Source of the DNA: Phycisphaerales bacterium
Lineage (GTDB): Bacteria; Planctomycetota; Phycisphaerae; Phycisphaerales; UBA1924
Direction: 5' to 3'
DNA: 64,000 nucleotides
Assembly: GCA_020849105.1 (NCBI GenBank)
Contig: JADLGW010000042.1
Span: 25,090 to 89,089 of the forward strand
The position numbers were made by a program, and so were the translations under genes. Shown here in pieces: positions 43,721 to 53,322 of the stretch. Each line of letters starts with the position of its first letter. Within the stretch, counting starts at the first letter, position 1. The notes under the pieces were generated by a model that had not been told where the DNA came from, ran no database searches, and saw only the letters and a program-made list of their open reading frames with translations.

Positions 43721-43865
43721 GGGGGAATCTCCTGGGGGTCCGCGGGCACAACGCGGCGTCCCCGGGAATGTTGCCGGGGCCATCGCCTCTTGCGGGAACA
43801 GTGTAGTGGGGCGGCCGGCGTGCGGGGGCGGCGTCTCGCTACACTCCCTCCGGCGGAAAACCCCC

Positions 43866-44969
43866 GTGCAGAAAGTCGACCTTCACACCCACATCCTGCC
43901 CAGGGAATGGCCCGACTGGACGGGGCGGACCGGGTACCCCGGCTGGGTGAGCCTCCGGCACCACGGCCCCGGCTGTGCCCGGATGCTCCGCACGGAACCC
44001 GGCGGCGGCGTCGCGACCTTCCGCGACATCGGCGAGAACTGCTGGCATCCGCCGGCACGCATCGCGGACATGGACCGCACCGGCGTCGGCATGCAGGTGC
44101 TCTCGACCGTGCCGGTGATGTTCAGTTACTGGGCGCACGGGCACGACGCCTTCGACCTCTCCCGCCTGCTCAACGACCACATCGCGGGCGTCGTGCGCGA
44201 CCATCCGGGGCGTTTCGCGGGCCTGGGCACCATCCCGCTCCAGGCCCCGGAACTGGCGGCCCGCGAACTGGCGCGCTGCGTGACTGAACTCGGCCTCCGC
44301 GGCGTGCAGGTCGGGAGCAACGTGCCGCGGGTGGACGACCAGCCGTGGAACCTGTGCGAGCCGGCCCTGTTCGAGGTGTTCGCGGAGGCCGAGCGGCTCG
44401 GGGCGTGCGTGTTCGTACACCCGTGGGAGATGCTCGGGCAGCGCGACATGGCGAAGTACTGGCTGCCGTGGCTGGTGGGGATGCCGGCGGAAACATGCCG
44501 GGCGATCTGCTCGATCATCTTCGGCGGCGTGCTGGAGCGCTTCCCGCGGCTGCGGATCGGTTTCGCGCACGGCGGCGGGTCGTTCGCGGGCACGATCGGT
44601 CGGATCGCGCACGGGTTCAACGCGCGACCGGACCTGTGCGCCGTCGACAACACCGTCAGCCCGCGGGAATACCTCGCCCGCGACGGCGCGCCGGCCCGGT
44701 TTTATGTGGATTCGCTTGTTCACGACGCGGGGACGCTGCGGCTGATCCTCGGGCTGTTTGGGGACCGCCGCGTCGTCCTGGGCTCCGACTACCCGTTCCC
44801 GCTGGGCGAGGAGCACCCCGGGCGGCTCGTCGAATCGCTCGCGGACCTGGCGGAGCCCGCCCGCGCTCGGGTCCTGCGCGACAACGCGCTCGAGTTCCTC
44901 GGCTTGCCGATAGATGCGCTGCGCGACGCCCCGATGCCGATCTTCCACTCCAACCTGGGGCCGCCGTGA
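43866..44969 (+). CDS. Amidohydrolase of the ACMSD type (2-amino-3-carboxymuconate-6-semialdehyde decarboxylase)
   Basis: 367 residues from GTG 43866 ([12 protein letters not shown]). Metal ligands of the amidohydrolase fold are visible: HTH at 7-9, [21 protein letters not shown] and GSDYPFPLG. The segment [20 protein letters not shown] with [12 protein letters not shown] is characteristic of ACMSD, which diverts the kynurenine pathway from NAD synthesis to catabolism. kynU about 2 kb downstream supports this. No good ribosome site is seen at the GTG, so the start is uncertain. Confidence 0.88.
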   Translation: MQKVDLHTHILPREWPDWTGRTGYPGWVSLRHHGPGCARMLRTEPGGGVATFRDIGENCWHPPARIADMDRTGVGMQVLSTVPVMFSYWAHGHDAFDLSRLLNDHIAGVVRDHPGRFAGLGTIPLQAPELAARELARCVTELGLRGVQVGSNVPRVDDQPWNLCEPALFEVFAEAERLGACVFVHPWEMLGQRDMAKYWLPWLVGMPAETCRAICSIIFGGVLERFPRLRIGFAHGGGSFAGTIGRIAHGFNARPDLCAVDNTVSPREYLARDGAPARFYVDSLVHDAGTLRLILGLFGDRRVVLGSDYPFPLGEEHPGRLVESLADLAEPARARVLRDNALEFLGLPIDALRDAPMPIFHSNLGPP

Positions 44970-45003
44970 CTGCGCGCGGCGACCCCAAACTCAATGCCCA
45001 GCG

Positions 45004-45821
45004 CTATTGCCCGTAGAGGTAATAGACCCACTGGTCCACGGCCGGGTTGCCGGTCACGTCGGCGCACCAGGGTGGCCGACGGAACGATCTTGTAGTCGTA
45101 CACGAGCGTGAAGTCCTCCTCGGTGATCACGGTCACATAGATGTCGCGCGGGCTCGACCCGCCGGTTGCGATCCAGTACCCGTGATCGAGCTCGTACCAG
45201 GTGGTTGTCCCCGCAACCCGGTAATAGACCGCCACCGGGTCTCCGGAGGCCCACTGGACCGGGCCGTAGTGCCGATGTCGCCGGCGACTTCCAGGTGCTC
45301 GATGAAGGTGCTGTAGATATCACCGAGCACGTCGCCCCCGACGAACATGTAGTGAAGGGTATCTGAGAAGTCGATGGGATAGACCGAAGTGTCGCCCGTC
45401 ACGTCTCCCAGAATGCGGAGGTCATCAGCCCGGTTCGCGGAAATGGTGCCCGCATCCCCGCTTGTCTTCAGGTTCGTGATCCAGACCTTGCCGCCCGCGT
45501 ACCCGGCGCCGAAGCCGAAGGTGTCGATGGACGGGATGTCGTATGGATCAGAAGCGCCGTCGATCGAGAACTTCGCCCAGTAGCCCTCGTGGACGCCCGT
45601 GACGTAGATGTACTCGATCGGGTCGGTGGTGTCGCCCTTGATGGTGAAGGTCACGTTCCCGCCATCAAAGGCTTCGACGATCACACGCCACTGCCGCCGA
45701 CCTCCTGCAGTTCGGTGACCTGCCCTCCGTTGGACGGGCTGATGCCGACGGTGACGTCAGCGCGGGAGAGGGACGCCGTCAGCAGGACCAGCACGAGAAC
45801 GAGAACTGAACGGGTACTCAT
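45004..45821 (-). pseudogene. Secreted protein broken by three frameshifts
   Basis: From ATG 45821 the sequence gives a clean signal peptide (MSTRSVLVLVLVLLTASLSR) and then ADVTVGISPSNGGQVTELQE. Frame breaks occur near 45682, 45270 and 45068; reading across them gives IVEAFDGGNVTFTIKGDTTD, then HYGPVQWASGDPVAVYYRVA, then ADVTGNPAVDQWVYYLYGQ and a stop at 45004. The joined protein would be about 270 residues and beta-rich. Three breaks in 800 bases point to decay, unless the assembly is locally poor. I do not recognise the family. Confidence 0.6.
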
Positions 45822-46848
45822 GGCGCTTCGTTCCTGAAACCAGAGCGAACACGACCATGAACACACCCACGCCTCCGGGCGCGGGGACGATGGACACAAT
45901 ACGAAATCCTCCACTCGACTCGATAGGAACGATGCCACCATACCGGTCGATGGCGTCCTGGTCTCCGTAACTACCGACTCCGCTGGCCCACCATGAGCCA
46001 TGCCGCTGCCGACCGATATGGGCGGCGCTATTCCAGGTTTCTGTGAACTCCCACCTTCCACCCGAGAGATCTAGTAAGCCCCACGGGCTCTTGCTGTCGG
46101 GGTATGCGTCCACATTCATGTAGGGGCCGTTGCCGTAGATGATCCACGGGACGCCCGCGTTCGTTTCGCCGCCCTTCTGCGGGACACCGGAAACAAACGG
46201 CTCCTGCCGCGCTCCCGGCTGGCGCCAGTACCCGTCCTTCCCCTTGCCGTAGCGGTTCGGGTCGTAATACGCGGCCTTGGCCCACTCGTCCTCGCTGGCG
46301 ATCCAGAACTGGGCGCCGGGCGAGTGCACGGACTGGTCGTTGTACGATCCGTTCGGGTTCTGCGTGAACGTGGACGTGTCGTAGGCCCCGTTCTCGAAGG
46401 CCGCCTGGTTCAGGGCCTTCCCGTTGTGCAGCCAGTTGACGTACCGCGCCGCCATGCGCCATGACATGTTGGCGGGGAACTTGCCCGCGATCGGGTTCAT
46501 CACATAGTTGGAACCGTTCCAGTGGATCCAGTCGCTGCTGAACGCCGAGGAGTTCGCGGGGCCGGTGTAGTAGGGCTTGTAGGCCTGCACGAACTCGAAC
46601 CACTGCCCGACCGTGACCTCCATCCGCGTGATGCGGTACTCGTAGTTCACCGCGCCCACCAGCCGCGGCGTCTGTTGGAACGGTGGGAACAGGCGCGGCG
46701 CTTCCTGCTGGTTGGCCGCGCTGTTTCCGGCCGCGCCAATGGTGACGAAGTCCAGCCCGTAGCTCGGCGGCATGGTCTGCGCCGCGGCATACAGGGGCAG
46801 CGCCCCGCCCGCCAGGACCGCGATGATCCGTCCCCGCATCGTCCCCAT
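45757..46848 (-). CDS. Formylglycine-generating-enzyme-like (SUMF1) secreted protein with PEP-CTERM-like tail
   Basis: 363 residues from ATG 46848 (an internal Met follows at codon 4). A signal peptide (RGRIIAVLAGGALPLYAAAQ) precedes a C-type-lectin/SUMF1 fold: YRITRMEVTVGQWFEFVQAY, FPANMSWRMAARYVNWL, FWIASEDEWAKAAYYDPNRY and DLSGGRWEFTETW. The catalytic Cys pair of true formylglycine enzymes is not evident, so it may be a non-catalytic relative. The end has VPAPGGVGVFMVVFALVSG then basic residues, a PEP-CTERM-like tail, and about 20 further residues that run into the start of the frameshifted downstream gene. Confidence 0.8.
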   Translation of the reverse strand: MGTMRGRIIAVLAGGALPLYAAAQTMPPSYGLDFVTIGAAGNSAANQQEAPRLFPPFQQTPRLVGAVNYEYRITRMEVTVGQWFEFVQAYKPYYTGPANSSAFSSDWIHWNGSNYVMNPIAGKFPANMSWRMAARYVNWLHNGKALNQAAFENGAYDTSTFTQNPNGSYNDQSVHSPGAQFWIASEDEWAKAAYYDPNRYGKGKDGYWRQPGARQEPFVSGVPQKGGETNAGVPWIIYGNGPYMNVDAYPDSKSPWGLLDLSGGRWEFTETWNSAAHIGRQRHGSWWASGVGSYGDQDAIDRYGGIVPIESSGGFRIVSIVPAPGGVGVFMVVFALVSGTKRHEYPFSSRSRAGPADGVPLPR

Positions 46849-46921
46849 GAGTCCCAACCTACCACGCTGCCCCGTATTGTCAATGGAGACCCGAGGGCAT
46901 CCGTCGAAGTAGACTGCCCTC

Positions 46922-48178
46922 GTGATCCCGACCTCCGCCGCCGAACTCGACGCCGCCGACCCGCTGCGGGAGTGCCGCGACCTGTTCCACATCCCGCCCG
47001 GGCCGGACGGGAAGCCGTGCGTGTACCTCTGCGGGAACTCGCTGGGCTTGCAGCCGAAGTCGGCGGCGGGGCTCGTCCAGCAGGAGATGGAGGATTGGGC
47101 GCGCCTCGGCGTCGCGGCGCACCTGGAGGGGCGCGAGCCCTGGCTGCCGTATCACGAGCAGTTCCGCGAGCCCGCGGCCCGGCTGGTCGGCGGCGTGCCG
47201 GGCGAGGCGGTGATGATGAACAGCCTCACGGTGAACCTGCACCTGCTGATGGCGACGTTCTACCGCCCGACGCGCGAGCGGTTCAAGATCGTCATCGAGG
47301 ATTCGTCGTTCCCGTCGGACTCGTACGCGGTCGCGAGCCAGGCGGCGTGGCACGGGCTGGACCCGGCGAGCGCGGTGGTGCGGCTGCGGCCCCGCGAGGG
47401 TGAGCACGCGCTGCGCACGGATGATGTCGAGGCGGCGCTGGAGCGTGAGGGCAAGGCCGTCGCGCTCGTGCTGCTCGGGGCCGTCAACTACCTGACCGGG
47501 CAGTGGATGGACATGGCGCGGATCACGCTCGCGGCGAAGAGGCAGGGGGCGGTGGTGGGCTGGGACCTGGCTCACGCCGCGGGCAACGTGCCGCTGCGCC
47601 TGCACGACTGGAACGCGGACTTCGCCGCGTGGTGCTCGTACAAGTACCTGAACTCCGGGCCCGGGGCGGTGGCCGGGGCGTGGGTGCACGAGCGGCACGC
47701 GCGCGACACGAGCCTGCCGCGGCTGGCCGGGTGGTGGGGGAACGACCCGGCGACGCGGTTCCGGATGGGCCCGGAGTTTGTCGCGCGGCCCGGGGCCGAC
47801 GGCTGGCAACTCTCCAACCCGCCGATCTTTTCTCTCGCGCCGGTGAGGGCGTCGCTCGATATCTTCAACCGCGTCGGAATGGATGCGCTGCGCGGCAAGT
47901 CCATCCACCTCACGGCGCACCTGGAATCGCTGCTGCGGCAGCGCCCGCCCGGGCGCGTCAACATCATCACGCCGAGCGATCCGCACCACCGCGGGTGCCA
48001 GTTGTCGCTGGTCCTGCCCGGCGTGCCGCGGGACATCGAGCACCGCCTGCGGGAGCGCGGCGTCATCGTGGACTTCCGCGAGCCGGACGTGATCCGGGCA
48101 GCGCCGGTGCCGCTCTACAACTCGTTTGGGGATGTGGAGCGGTTCGTCGCGGTGCTTGGCGGGGTGCTGGGCGCGTAG
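46922..48178 (+). CDS. kynU: Kynureninase
   Basis: 418 residues from GTG 46922. The PLP-enzyme features are LCGNSLGLQPKSAAGLVQQE near the start, VGWDLAHAAGNVPL, and the Schiff-base Lys241 in WCSYKYLNSGPGAVAG. Kynureninase cleaves kynurenine or 3-hydroxykynurenine to (3-hydroxy)anthranilate and alanine. With the ACMSD-like gene upstream this indicates tryptophan/kynurenine catabolism; the dioxygenases are not in the window. It converges with the asparaginase gene. Confidence 0.95.
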   Translation: MIPTSAAELDAADPLRECRDLFHIPPGPDGKPCVYLCGNSLGLQPKSAAGLVQQEMEDWARLGVAAHLEGREPWLPYHEQFREPAARLVGGVPGEAVMMNSLTVNLHLLMATFYRPTRERFKIVIEDSSFPSDSYAVASQAAWHGLDPASAVVRLRPREGEHALRTDDVEAALEREGKAVALVLLGAVNYLTGQWMDMARITLAAKRQGAVVGWDLAHAAGNVPLRLHDWNADFAAWCSYKYLNSGPGAVAGAWVHERHARDTSLPRLAGWWGNDPATRFRMGPEFVARPGADGWQLSNPPIFSLAPVRASLDIFNRVGMDALRGKSIHLTAHLESLLRQRPPGRVNIITPSDPHHRGCQLSLVLPGVPRDIEHRLRERGVIVDFREPDVIRAAPVPLYNSFGDVERFVAVLGGVLGA

Positions 48179-48181
48179 CGG

Positions 48182-49321
48182 CTACTTCTCGTACAGCCAC
48201 GCCGATGCCTCCAGCCTTGCCGGGCCGGACGTGCCCACGGCAAACCTGGAGCCCTTCCACATGGCCGCGGAGCCGTAGGCGCCGTCCTTCCGCACGGCGT
48301 ACATCGTGACGTTGTAGTTCGGCCTGCCCCGGTCGTCGAGCAGACGCTTCTCCCGGGTGCGGTCGGCCATGCGTGTGAGCACCGCCAGGCACGCCTCGGT
48401 GGGTGTCTTGCCCGCTTCCATGTGCTGCACGATGCTGAAGGCGCCGCAGACGCCGATCACCGCCTCCCCCCGGCCCGTGGCGCCGGCGGAGCCGATGCCG
48501 TTGTCGCAGTACATGCCCGCGCCGACGATGGGTGAGTCCCCAAGTCGCCCGGGGAGTTTCCAGGACAGGCCGCTGGTGGAGGTGCAGGCAACGACGTGGC
48601 CCGTGCCGGTGACGCCGGAGCAGTGGATCGTCCCGGTGGTGTGGGGGACGCCGCTGTCGCCGGGGACAGAGGGCCCCGACTCGATGTCGATCGGCGCGGC
48701 GCGCCAGCCCAGGGGCTTGCCCTCGATCGCGTCGCGATCGTCGTCGCCGAGCCAGTCGTCGTCCTTGGAGAGGTTCTCGCGCCACTTCAGCCAGGCCCGG
48801 CGCGATGATTCGGTGAGCAGGTCCTCCTCCTTGAACCCGAGACGGAGAGCAAACCGCAGGGCCCCCGCGCCGACGAGCATCACATGGTCGGTCCGCCGCA
48901 TGACCTGGAGCGCCACCCGTGCGGGGTTCTTGATGTTCTCCAGCGCCCCGACGGAGCCGGCGCGGTGGAGCGGGCCGTCCATCACGGAGGCGTCGAGTTG
49001 GACCACGCCCTCCTCGTTGGGCAGGCCCCCGAAGCCGACGGAGTTGTCGTGCGGGTCGTCCTCGACGATCGCTACGCCGTCCACGATCGCGTCCAGCGGG
49101 TGCGTACCGCCGGCCATCAGTTCCATCGCGCGGTCCACCGCCCGCAGGCCATTGGCCGAGGAGACGAAGCACGCCCCGCGATGGGCATCGCCCCCCGCTC
49201 CGGCGGGCTGCACGGCGGGTTGTGCGGCTGGGTGCTGGGTCACGGCGGCTCCGAGCGGGCCCGCGGCCAGGGCGGAGACGGCCCCGGCGGCCAGGAACTC
49301 GCGGCGGTCGATGGTATCCAT
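48182..49321 (-). CDS. N-terminal-nucleophile asparaginase / aspartylglucosaminidase (family T2), Tat-exported
   Basis: 379 residues. A Tat-type signal (MDTIDRREFLAAGAVSALAA) leads to a T2 Ntn-hydrolase. The family segments are GGTHPLDAIVDGVAIVEDDP, GLPNEEGVVQLDASVMDG, the likely nucleophile Thr in HTTGTIHCSGV and the substrate loop LPGRLGDSPIVGAGMY. It would autocleave and hydrolyse L-asparagine, isoaspartyl peptides or glycosyl-asparagine in the periplasm. The glycoasparaginase side is favoured by the longer DSPIVGAGMYCDN loop. Confidence 0.9.
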   Translation of the reverse strand: MDTIDRREFLAAGAVSALAAGPLGAAVTQHPAAQPAVQPAGAGGDAHRGACFVSSANGLRAVDRAMELMAGGTHPLDAIVDGVAIVEDDPHDNSVGFGGLPNEEGVVQLDASVMDGPLHRAGSVGALENIKNPARVALQVMRRTDHVMLVGAGALRFALRLGFKEEDLLTESSRRAWLKWRENLSKDDDWLGDDDRDAIEGKPLGWRAAPIDIESGPSVPGDSGVPHTTGTIHCSGVTGTGHVVACTSTSGLSWKLPGRLGDSPIVGAGMYCDNGIGSAGATGRGEAVIGVCGAFSIVQHMEAGKTPTEACLAVLTRMADRTREKRLLDDRGRPNYNVTMYAVRKDGAYGSAAMWKGSRFAVGTSGPARLEASAWLYEK

Positions 49322-49410
49322 GGCGCGAGTCTACCCGAGCGGACCGCGGCGATGCCCGTCGGCAGGGGACGGGCGGGGATTCACACCCGCCCAGGCGGTA
49401 TCGTGGACCC

Positions 49411-51138
49411 GTGACAGAACCCGGGACCATCCGGCTCCGGCGCGGTGATTGGTGGATCGCGCTCGCCGTCTTCGCGGCCGCGCTGGCGGTGCGGGTGCTG
49501 TTCCTGCTGACGTGGCCGGACCGGTCGTGGCCGCATTCCCTGTGGTACGAGGGGGACGCGCCGCTGTGGGATGAATGGGCGCGGACGCTGGCGGCGGGCG
49601 GCGTGTTCGAGCACGGCCTGGCGATCCATGCGCCCGGCGCGGCGTACCTCCTGCACTGGCTTGGCTTCGGCGGGGCTCAGGATTACACCTGGGCGAAGGT
49701 GCTGTGGTGCGCCGCCAGCGCGGCCGGGTGTGCGATGACCCACCTGGTGGTGGCGGGCGAGTTTGGGCGGCGGGTGGGGATGATCGCGGCCGGGCTGGTG
49801 GCCTTCTCGTTCGCGTCGTATGTGCAGGCCGTGTCGCTCAACGTGGAGGCGCTGTACACCCCGCTGGTGGTCGCGGCGGTGGGGCTGACGCACCGGCTGA
49901 CCCGACGGCCCGGGTGGGGAGCGGCGGCGACGCTCGGCGTCGTCCACGGGGCGGCGCTGCTCCTTCGGGCGGAGCACGCGCTGGTCGCGGCGCTCCTCGT
50001 GCTGCCGGTGGTGATGGGGTGGTGGCGCGAGCGCCGCCCGGGGGCGCGGCTCATGCAGCGGGCGGGGGTCATCGCGGTGATCGCGGCCGTCGCGTTCGGG
50101 GTGTGCCTGCCGTGGATGATCCAGGGAAGGCTTGCGGCCTACCGGATGAACTCGGTGGAGGCCGCGGCGACGGATGACGGCGGCGCGGAATGGACCGCGG
50201 ACGGGCGCGCGTACATCGGGTCGCTCCCGGCCTTCGCACGGGCGGACACTGCCCGGTACCTGTCATACATGGCGGGCCGGGAGGGCGGCGGTCCGGTGAC
50301 GGCGGAGCGAGCACGGGCAATGCTGCTTCGAGAGTTCGGGCACGAGCCCGAGCCGCTGCCGCTGCGGCTGGAGGTGTCGAGCCAGGGGCCGCTCGTGTTC
50401 GCCCTCGGGAACAGCGCCGGCGCGACCGGCGGCTTCAGCAAGGCAGCGCTCGATCCGCGGTTCGGGGCGGACCCGACCCTGAGCCTCGCGATGCCGTCGC
50501 ACAACTACCTATACATCCACGGGTACCGGGCCGGCTGGGAGTGGATCCGCGCGAATCCGGCGGCGTGGGCGCGGCTGGTGTGGCGGAAACTCGCGATCTT
50601 CGCCGACGGAGCGGCGCAGGGGATGACGGCGGCCAACGTCCCGCTGGGGCGCGACGGCCGGCGCCGAGCGGTTGATCAGTTCACCGCATCGGGCTCGTGG
50701 CGGAGCGTGGTGTGGAGGTGCGTCCTCGGCGGGCTGGCGCTCGCGGGGGCGGTCATCGCGGCGCGGGCGCGGCGCGGCGGGGCGTGGATGCTCGTAATCC
50801 TGGCGAAACTGCTGGTGTGCGTGCTGTTCATCGGGTACGCCCGACAGGCCGCGTCGATACTCCCGGCGCTGGCGGTCTTTGTCGCGGCGGGCCTCGACGG
50901 TGTGCTGAGCCTGGTGGAGCGGAGCGCGGGCCGTCCGCGGTCATCCATGGCGGGGGCGTGGATCGCGGCGGGCGCCGCGGCGGGGGTGCTCGCGATCGCG
51001 GTGGATATCGTGACATTCACCCGGCCGGGGCGGCCGGACGTCAAGGGACCGGTGCGCGTGGAGCAGAGGTGGGGCGGGGAGGCGTACCTGTGCCCGGCGG
51101 ACATGGGGCTGACTACTTCTTCCTCGCCTTCGCGATGA
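49411..51138 (+). CDS. GT39/ArnT-like glycosyltransferase, multi-pass membrane
   Basis: 575 residues from GTG 49411. About ten hydrophobic helices; a first luminal loop with EGDAPLWDEWARTLAAGGVF, where the acidic residues match the catalytic Asp/Glu loop of GT39/ArnT-type (polyprenyl-phosphate sugar) enzymes. Probable function: transfer of a sugar from a polyprenyl-phosphate carrier to an envelope acceptor. The tail overlaps the convergent pseudopilin gene by 26 bases. Confidence 0.8.
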   Translation: MTEPGTIRLRRGDWWIALAVFAAALAVRVLFLLTWPDRSWPHSLWYEGDAPLWDEWARTLAAGGVFEHGLAIHAPGAAYLLHWLGFGGAQDYTWAKVLWCAASAAGCAMTHLVVAGEFGRRVGMIAAGLVAFSFASYVQAVSLNVEALYTPLVVAAVGLTHRLTRRPGWGAAATLGVVHGAALLLRAEHALVAALLVLPVVMGWWRERRPGARLMQRAGVIAVIAAVAFGVCLPWMIQGRLAAYRMNSVEAAATDDGGAEWTADGRAYIGSLPAFARADTARYLSYMAGREGGGPVTAERARAMLLREFGHEPEPLPLRLEVSSQGPLVFALGNSAGATGGFSKAALDPRFGADPTLSLAMPSHNYLYIHGYRAGWEWIRANPAAWARLVWRKLAIFADGAAQGMTAANVPLGRDGRRRAVDQFTASGSWRSVVWRCVLGGLALAGAVIAARARRGGAWMLVILAKLLVCVLFIGYARQAASILPALAVFVAAGLDGVLSLVERSAGRPRSSMAGAWIAAGAAAGVLAIAVDIVTFTRPGRPDVKGPVRVEQRWGGEAYLCPADMGLTTSSSPSR

Positions 51139-51646
51139 ACTCCTTGGTCTTCCGGTGCCCCTTGGTCGCGGCGGCGCTCTCCGGGGAGTCATCGGCGGAG
51201 ACTTCAAGTGTCACGGGATCGAAGTGCCACCCGGCGGAGTTCTCCCCGGGCGCGTTGCCGCCGATGCGGAGCGAGAGCATGCCGTTCACCCCGTTGACGG
51301 GCATCGAGCGGAGGTAGGGCCCGAACGCTCCGGCCGGGTTGAGCGTGCCGCACTCGTCGGACTTCTCCAGAAGTCGGCGTGCAAAGAGTGCGGGGCCGGC
51401 TGCCGTACCGTCAACGTTCTGGGTGGGGGGCCGCCCCATGTGCTCCGCGGCGTAGTGCTGGATGGCGGTCTGGAGCGAGTACGCGTCGCAGAGAAGGGCC
51501 GACGTGCGGGCGATCTCGGTCGCGACGGAGAAGCGCGGGATCGCGATTGCCGCAACCACGCCGAGGATGCAGATCACGACCACGAGTTCCGTGATCGAGA
51601 ACGCGGCACGAGGGCGCCGCGCCGGCTCCGTGGAGGTCCGTGGCAT
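51113..51646 (-). CDS. Type IV pilin/pseudopilin-like protein (prepilin N-terminal motif)
   Basis: 177 residues. After a basic leader (TEPARRPRA) the protein has a class III signal AFSITELVVVICILGVVAAI, with the Glu at position +5 typical of pilins. The residue before Phe is Ala where Gly is usual, which may lower processing by the prepilin peptidase. The rest is a short globular domain. Planctomycetes use many such proteins in type II secretion-like systems. No other secretion genes are nearby. Confidence 0.8.
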   Translation of the reverse strand: MPRTSTEPARRPRAAFSITELVVVICILGVVAAIAIPRFSVATEIARTSALLCDAYSLQTAIQHYAAEHMGRPPTQNVDGTAAGPALFARRLLEKSDECGTLNPAGAFGPYLRSMPVNGVNGMLSLRIGGNAPGENSAGWHFDPVTLEVSADDSPESAAATKGHRKTKEFIAKARKK

Positions 51647-51695
51647 GGCTCTCTTTGATCGTGCCTAAGCGGCTAGGGCGATTACCGCAACGGGG

Positions 51696-52268
51696 TTATC
51701 GGGCGGGCACACCCAGGTGGGCCGCGGCGGTACGGAGCGCGGTGATGCATACCTGGAGATGTGCGGTCTCATCCACCCCACCGACCGGCCCAAACTCCGC
51801 CAGGCCCAGCGCGATGTCCTCCCGGCTCACGGCGGCCGCGAAGGACCGGTCCTTGAGTTTCTTCTTCACGCTCCGGGGTTCAAGGTCGGACAGCCCGGCC
51901 GGGCGGACCTTGGCGCAGGCCACGATGAAGCCGGCGAGTTCGTCGACCGCAAAGAGGCACCGGGCCATGGGCGTGGTCCGGGGCACGCCCGAATACTGCG
52001 CGTGCCCGAGGATCGCCGTGCGAATCTCGGCATCCACGCCGAGGCGTTCCAGTTCCTTGACGCCGATGAACGGGTGTTCGGACGGCGTAGGGTGGCGCTC
52101 GTAATCAAAGTCGTGGAGCAGGCCGGCGACGGTCCAGCGGTCGGCCTCGCCCGGGGCAAGCACCGCGGCATACGCACCCATGCACGCGGCCACGGCCTCC
52201 ATGTGCCCGCGCAGCGAGGGCGACTCGACCCACTCGTGCATCAGCGCTCGCGCCCGGTCAGGTGACAC
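51696..52268 (-). CDS. HD-domain phosphohydrolase
   Basis: 190 residues from GTG 52268 (or Met at 52241). The HD metal motif is complete: HMEAVAACMGAYA (first His), VAGLLHDFDYERHPTP (HD) and ILGHAQYSGVPRTTP. This is the HDIG-type fold used for nucleotide or phosphate-ester hydrolysis; the substrate is unknown. Its start overlaps the start of rsmH on the other strand by about 7 bases, so the two share promoter space. Confidence 0.85.
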   Translation of the reverse strand: MSPDRARALMHEWVESPSLRGHMEAVAACMGAYAAVLAPGEADRWTVAGLLHDFDYERHPTPSEHPFIGVKELERLGVDAEIRTAILGHAQYSGVPRTTPMARCLFAVDELAGFIVACAKVRPAGLSDLEPRSVKKKLKDRSFAAAVSREDIALGLAEFGPVGGVDETAHLQVCITALRTAAAHLGVPAR

Positions 52269-53212
52269 CGGTGGATCGTACCCGGAGCGTATCGTCCGGC
52301 GTGTTCCGCCACGTTCCCGTCCTTCTCGCCGAAACCCTGGAACACCTCGCTCCGCGGGAGGGAGAGACCTTCGTTGATTGCACGGCGGGCCTGGGCGGGC
52401 ACGCTGCGGCGGTCGCGGCGCGGCTCGGGACGGCCGGGCGGGCGGTGCTGAGCGACGCCGACGGGGGCAACCTCGCGGCGGCCGTGGCCCGTGTGCGGGA
52501 GGTGTCCGGGCCGGCAGAGGTTGTGCCGATCCACGGGAACTTTGCCGACCTTCCGCGGGCGCTGGCGGAGCGCGGGGTGCGGGCGGACATGGTCCTGGCG
52601 GACCTGGGATTCGCGTCGAGCCAGATGGACGACGCGGCGCGGGGGTTGTCTTTCCAGCGGGACGGGCCGCTGGACATGCGGTTTGATCCCACCTCGCCGG
52701 TTACGGCGGAGGAACTTGTCGCGACGCTGCCGGAGGCCGAACTGGCCCGCCTGATCGGGGAGTTCGGCGAGGAGCGCCACGCCGCGCGCATTGCGCGAAA
52801 ACTTGTCGCGGCGCGGGGAGCGGAGCCGATATCGACCACCGCACGCCTTGCGCACCTGGTGCGTCAGGCAGTCCCCGCGTCGCCGGTCGGAATCGATCCC
52901 TCCACGCGTACGTTCCAGGCCCTCCGGATTGCCGTCAATGATGAACTCGGCAGCCTCCACTCCCTGCTGGCCAGCATCACCCGTGCCGCGGCGGGAAGCG
53001 GCGCCCCGTTCCTTGCCGCGGGGGCGCGGGTTGCCATGATTTCCTTCCACTCGCTCGAAGACCGTCCGATCAAGCACACCTTCGCAGGACTCGTCCACGA
53101 GGGCAGGGCGGAGCACCTGACCCGCAGGCCGGTCACGCCCGGGCACGCCGAGGTTGCGGCCAACCCGCGGTCTCGGTCGGCCAAGTTGCGCGTCATACGA
53201 CTTCTGTTCTGA
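52262..53212 (+). CDS. rsmH: 16S rRNA (cytosine-1402-N4)-methyltransferase
   Basis: About 316 residues from GTG 52262; GTG 52301 (just before FRHVPVLLAETLEHL) is an alternative that avoids the divergent gene. RsmH segments are HVPVLLAETL, VDCTAGLGGHAAAVAA for SAM, and GVRADMVLADLGFASSQMDD. C-terminal RSRSAKLRVIR is also conserved. It opens the division cluster (LysM protein, FtsL-like, PBP). It methylates C1402 of 16S rRNA. Confidence 0.94.
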   Translation: MTPVDRTRSVSSGVFRHVPVLLAETLEHLAPREGETFVDCTAGLGGHAAAVAARLGTAGRAVLSDADGGNLAAAVARVREVSGPAEVVPIHGNFADLPRALAERGVRADMVLADLGFASSQMDDAARGLSFQRDGPLDMRFDPTSPVTAEELVATLPEAELARLIGEFGEERHAARIARKLVAARGAEPISTTARLAHLVRQAVPASPVGIDPSTRTFQALRIAVNDELGSLHSLLASITRAAAGSGAPFLAAGARVAMISFHSLEDRPIKHTFAGLVHEGRAEHLTRRPVTPGHAEVAANPRSRSAKLRVIRLLF

Positions 53213-53322
53213 TCCCCTCCCGCGGCTGGACACGGCCACGGCAAGGAATTTGCGATCATGGTCGGGCCAGGGATGGACCCGAAGGGTTGGCCCAAAGGTC
53301 GGCAGGAAAGCAGGGACGCACC

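Noticed and set aside
46028..46603. 191-codon minus frame inside the SUMF1-like gene
   Set aside because: It is an out-of-frame reading; the SUMF1 frame has the family motifs.
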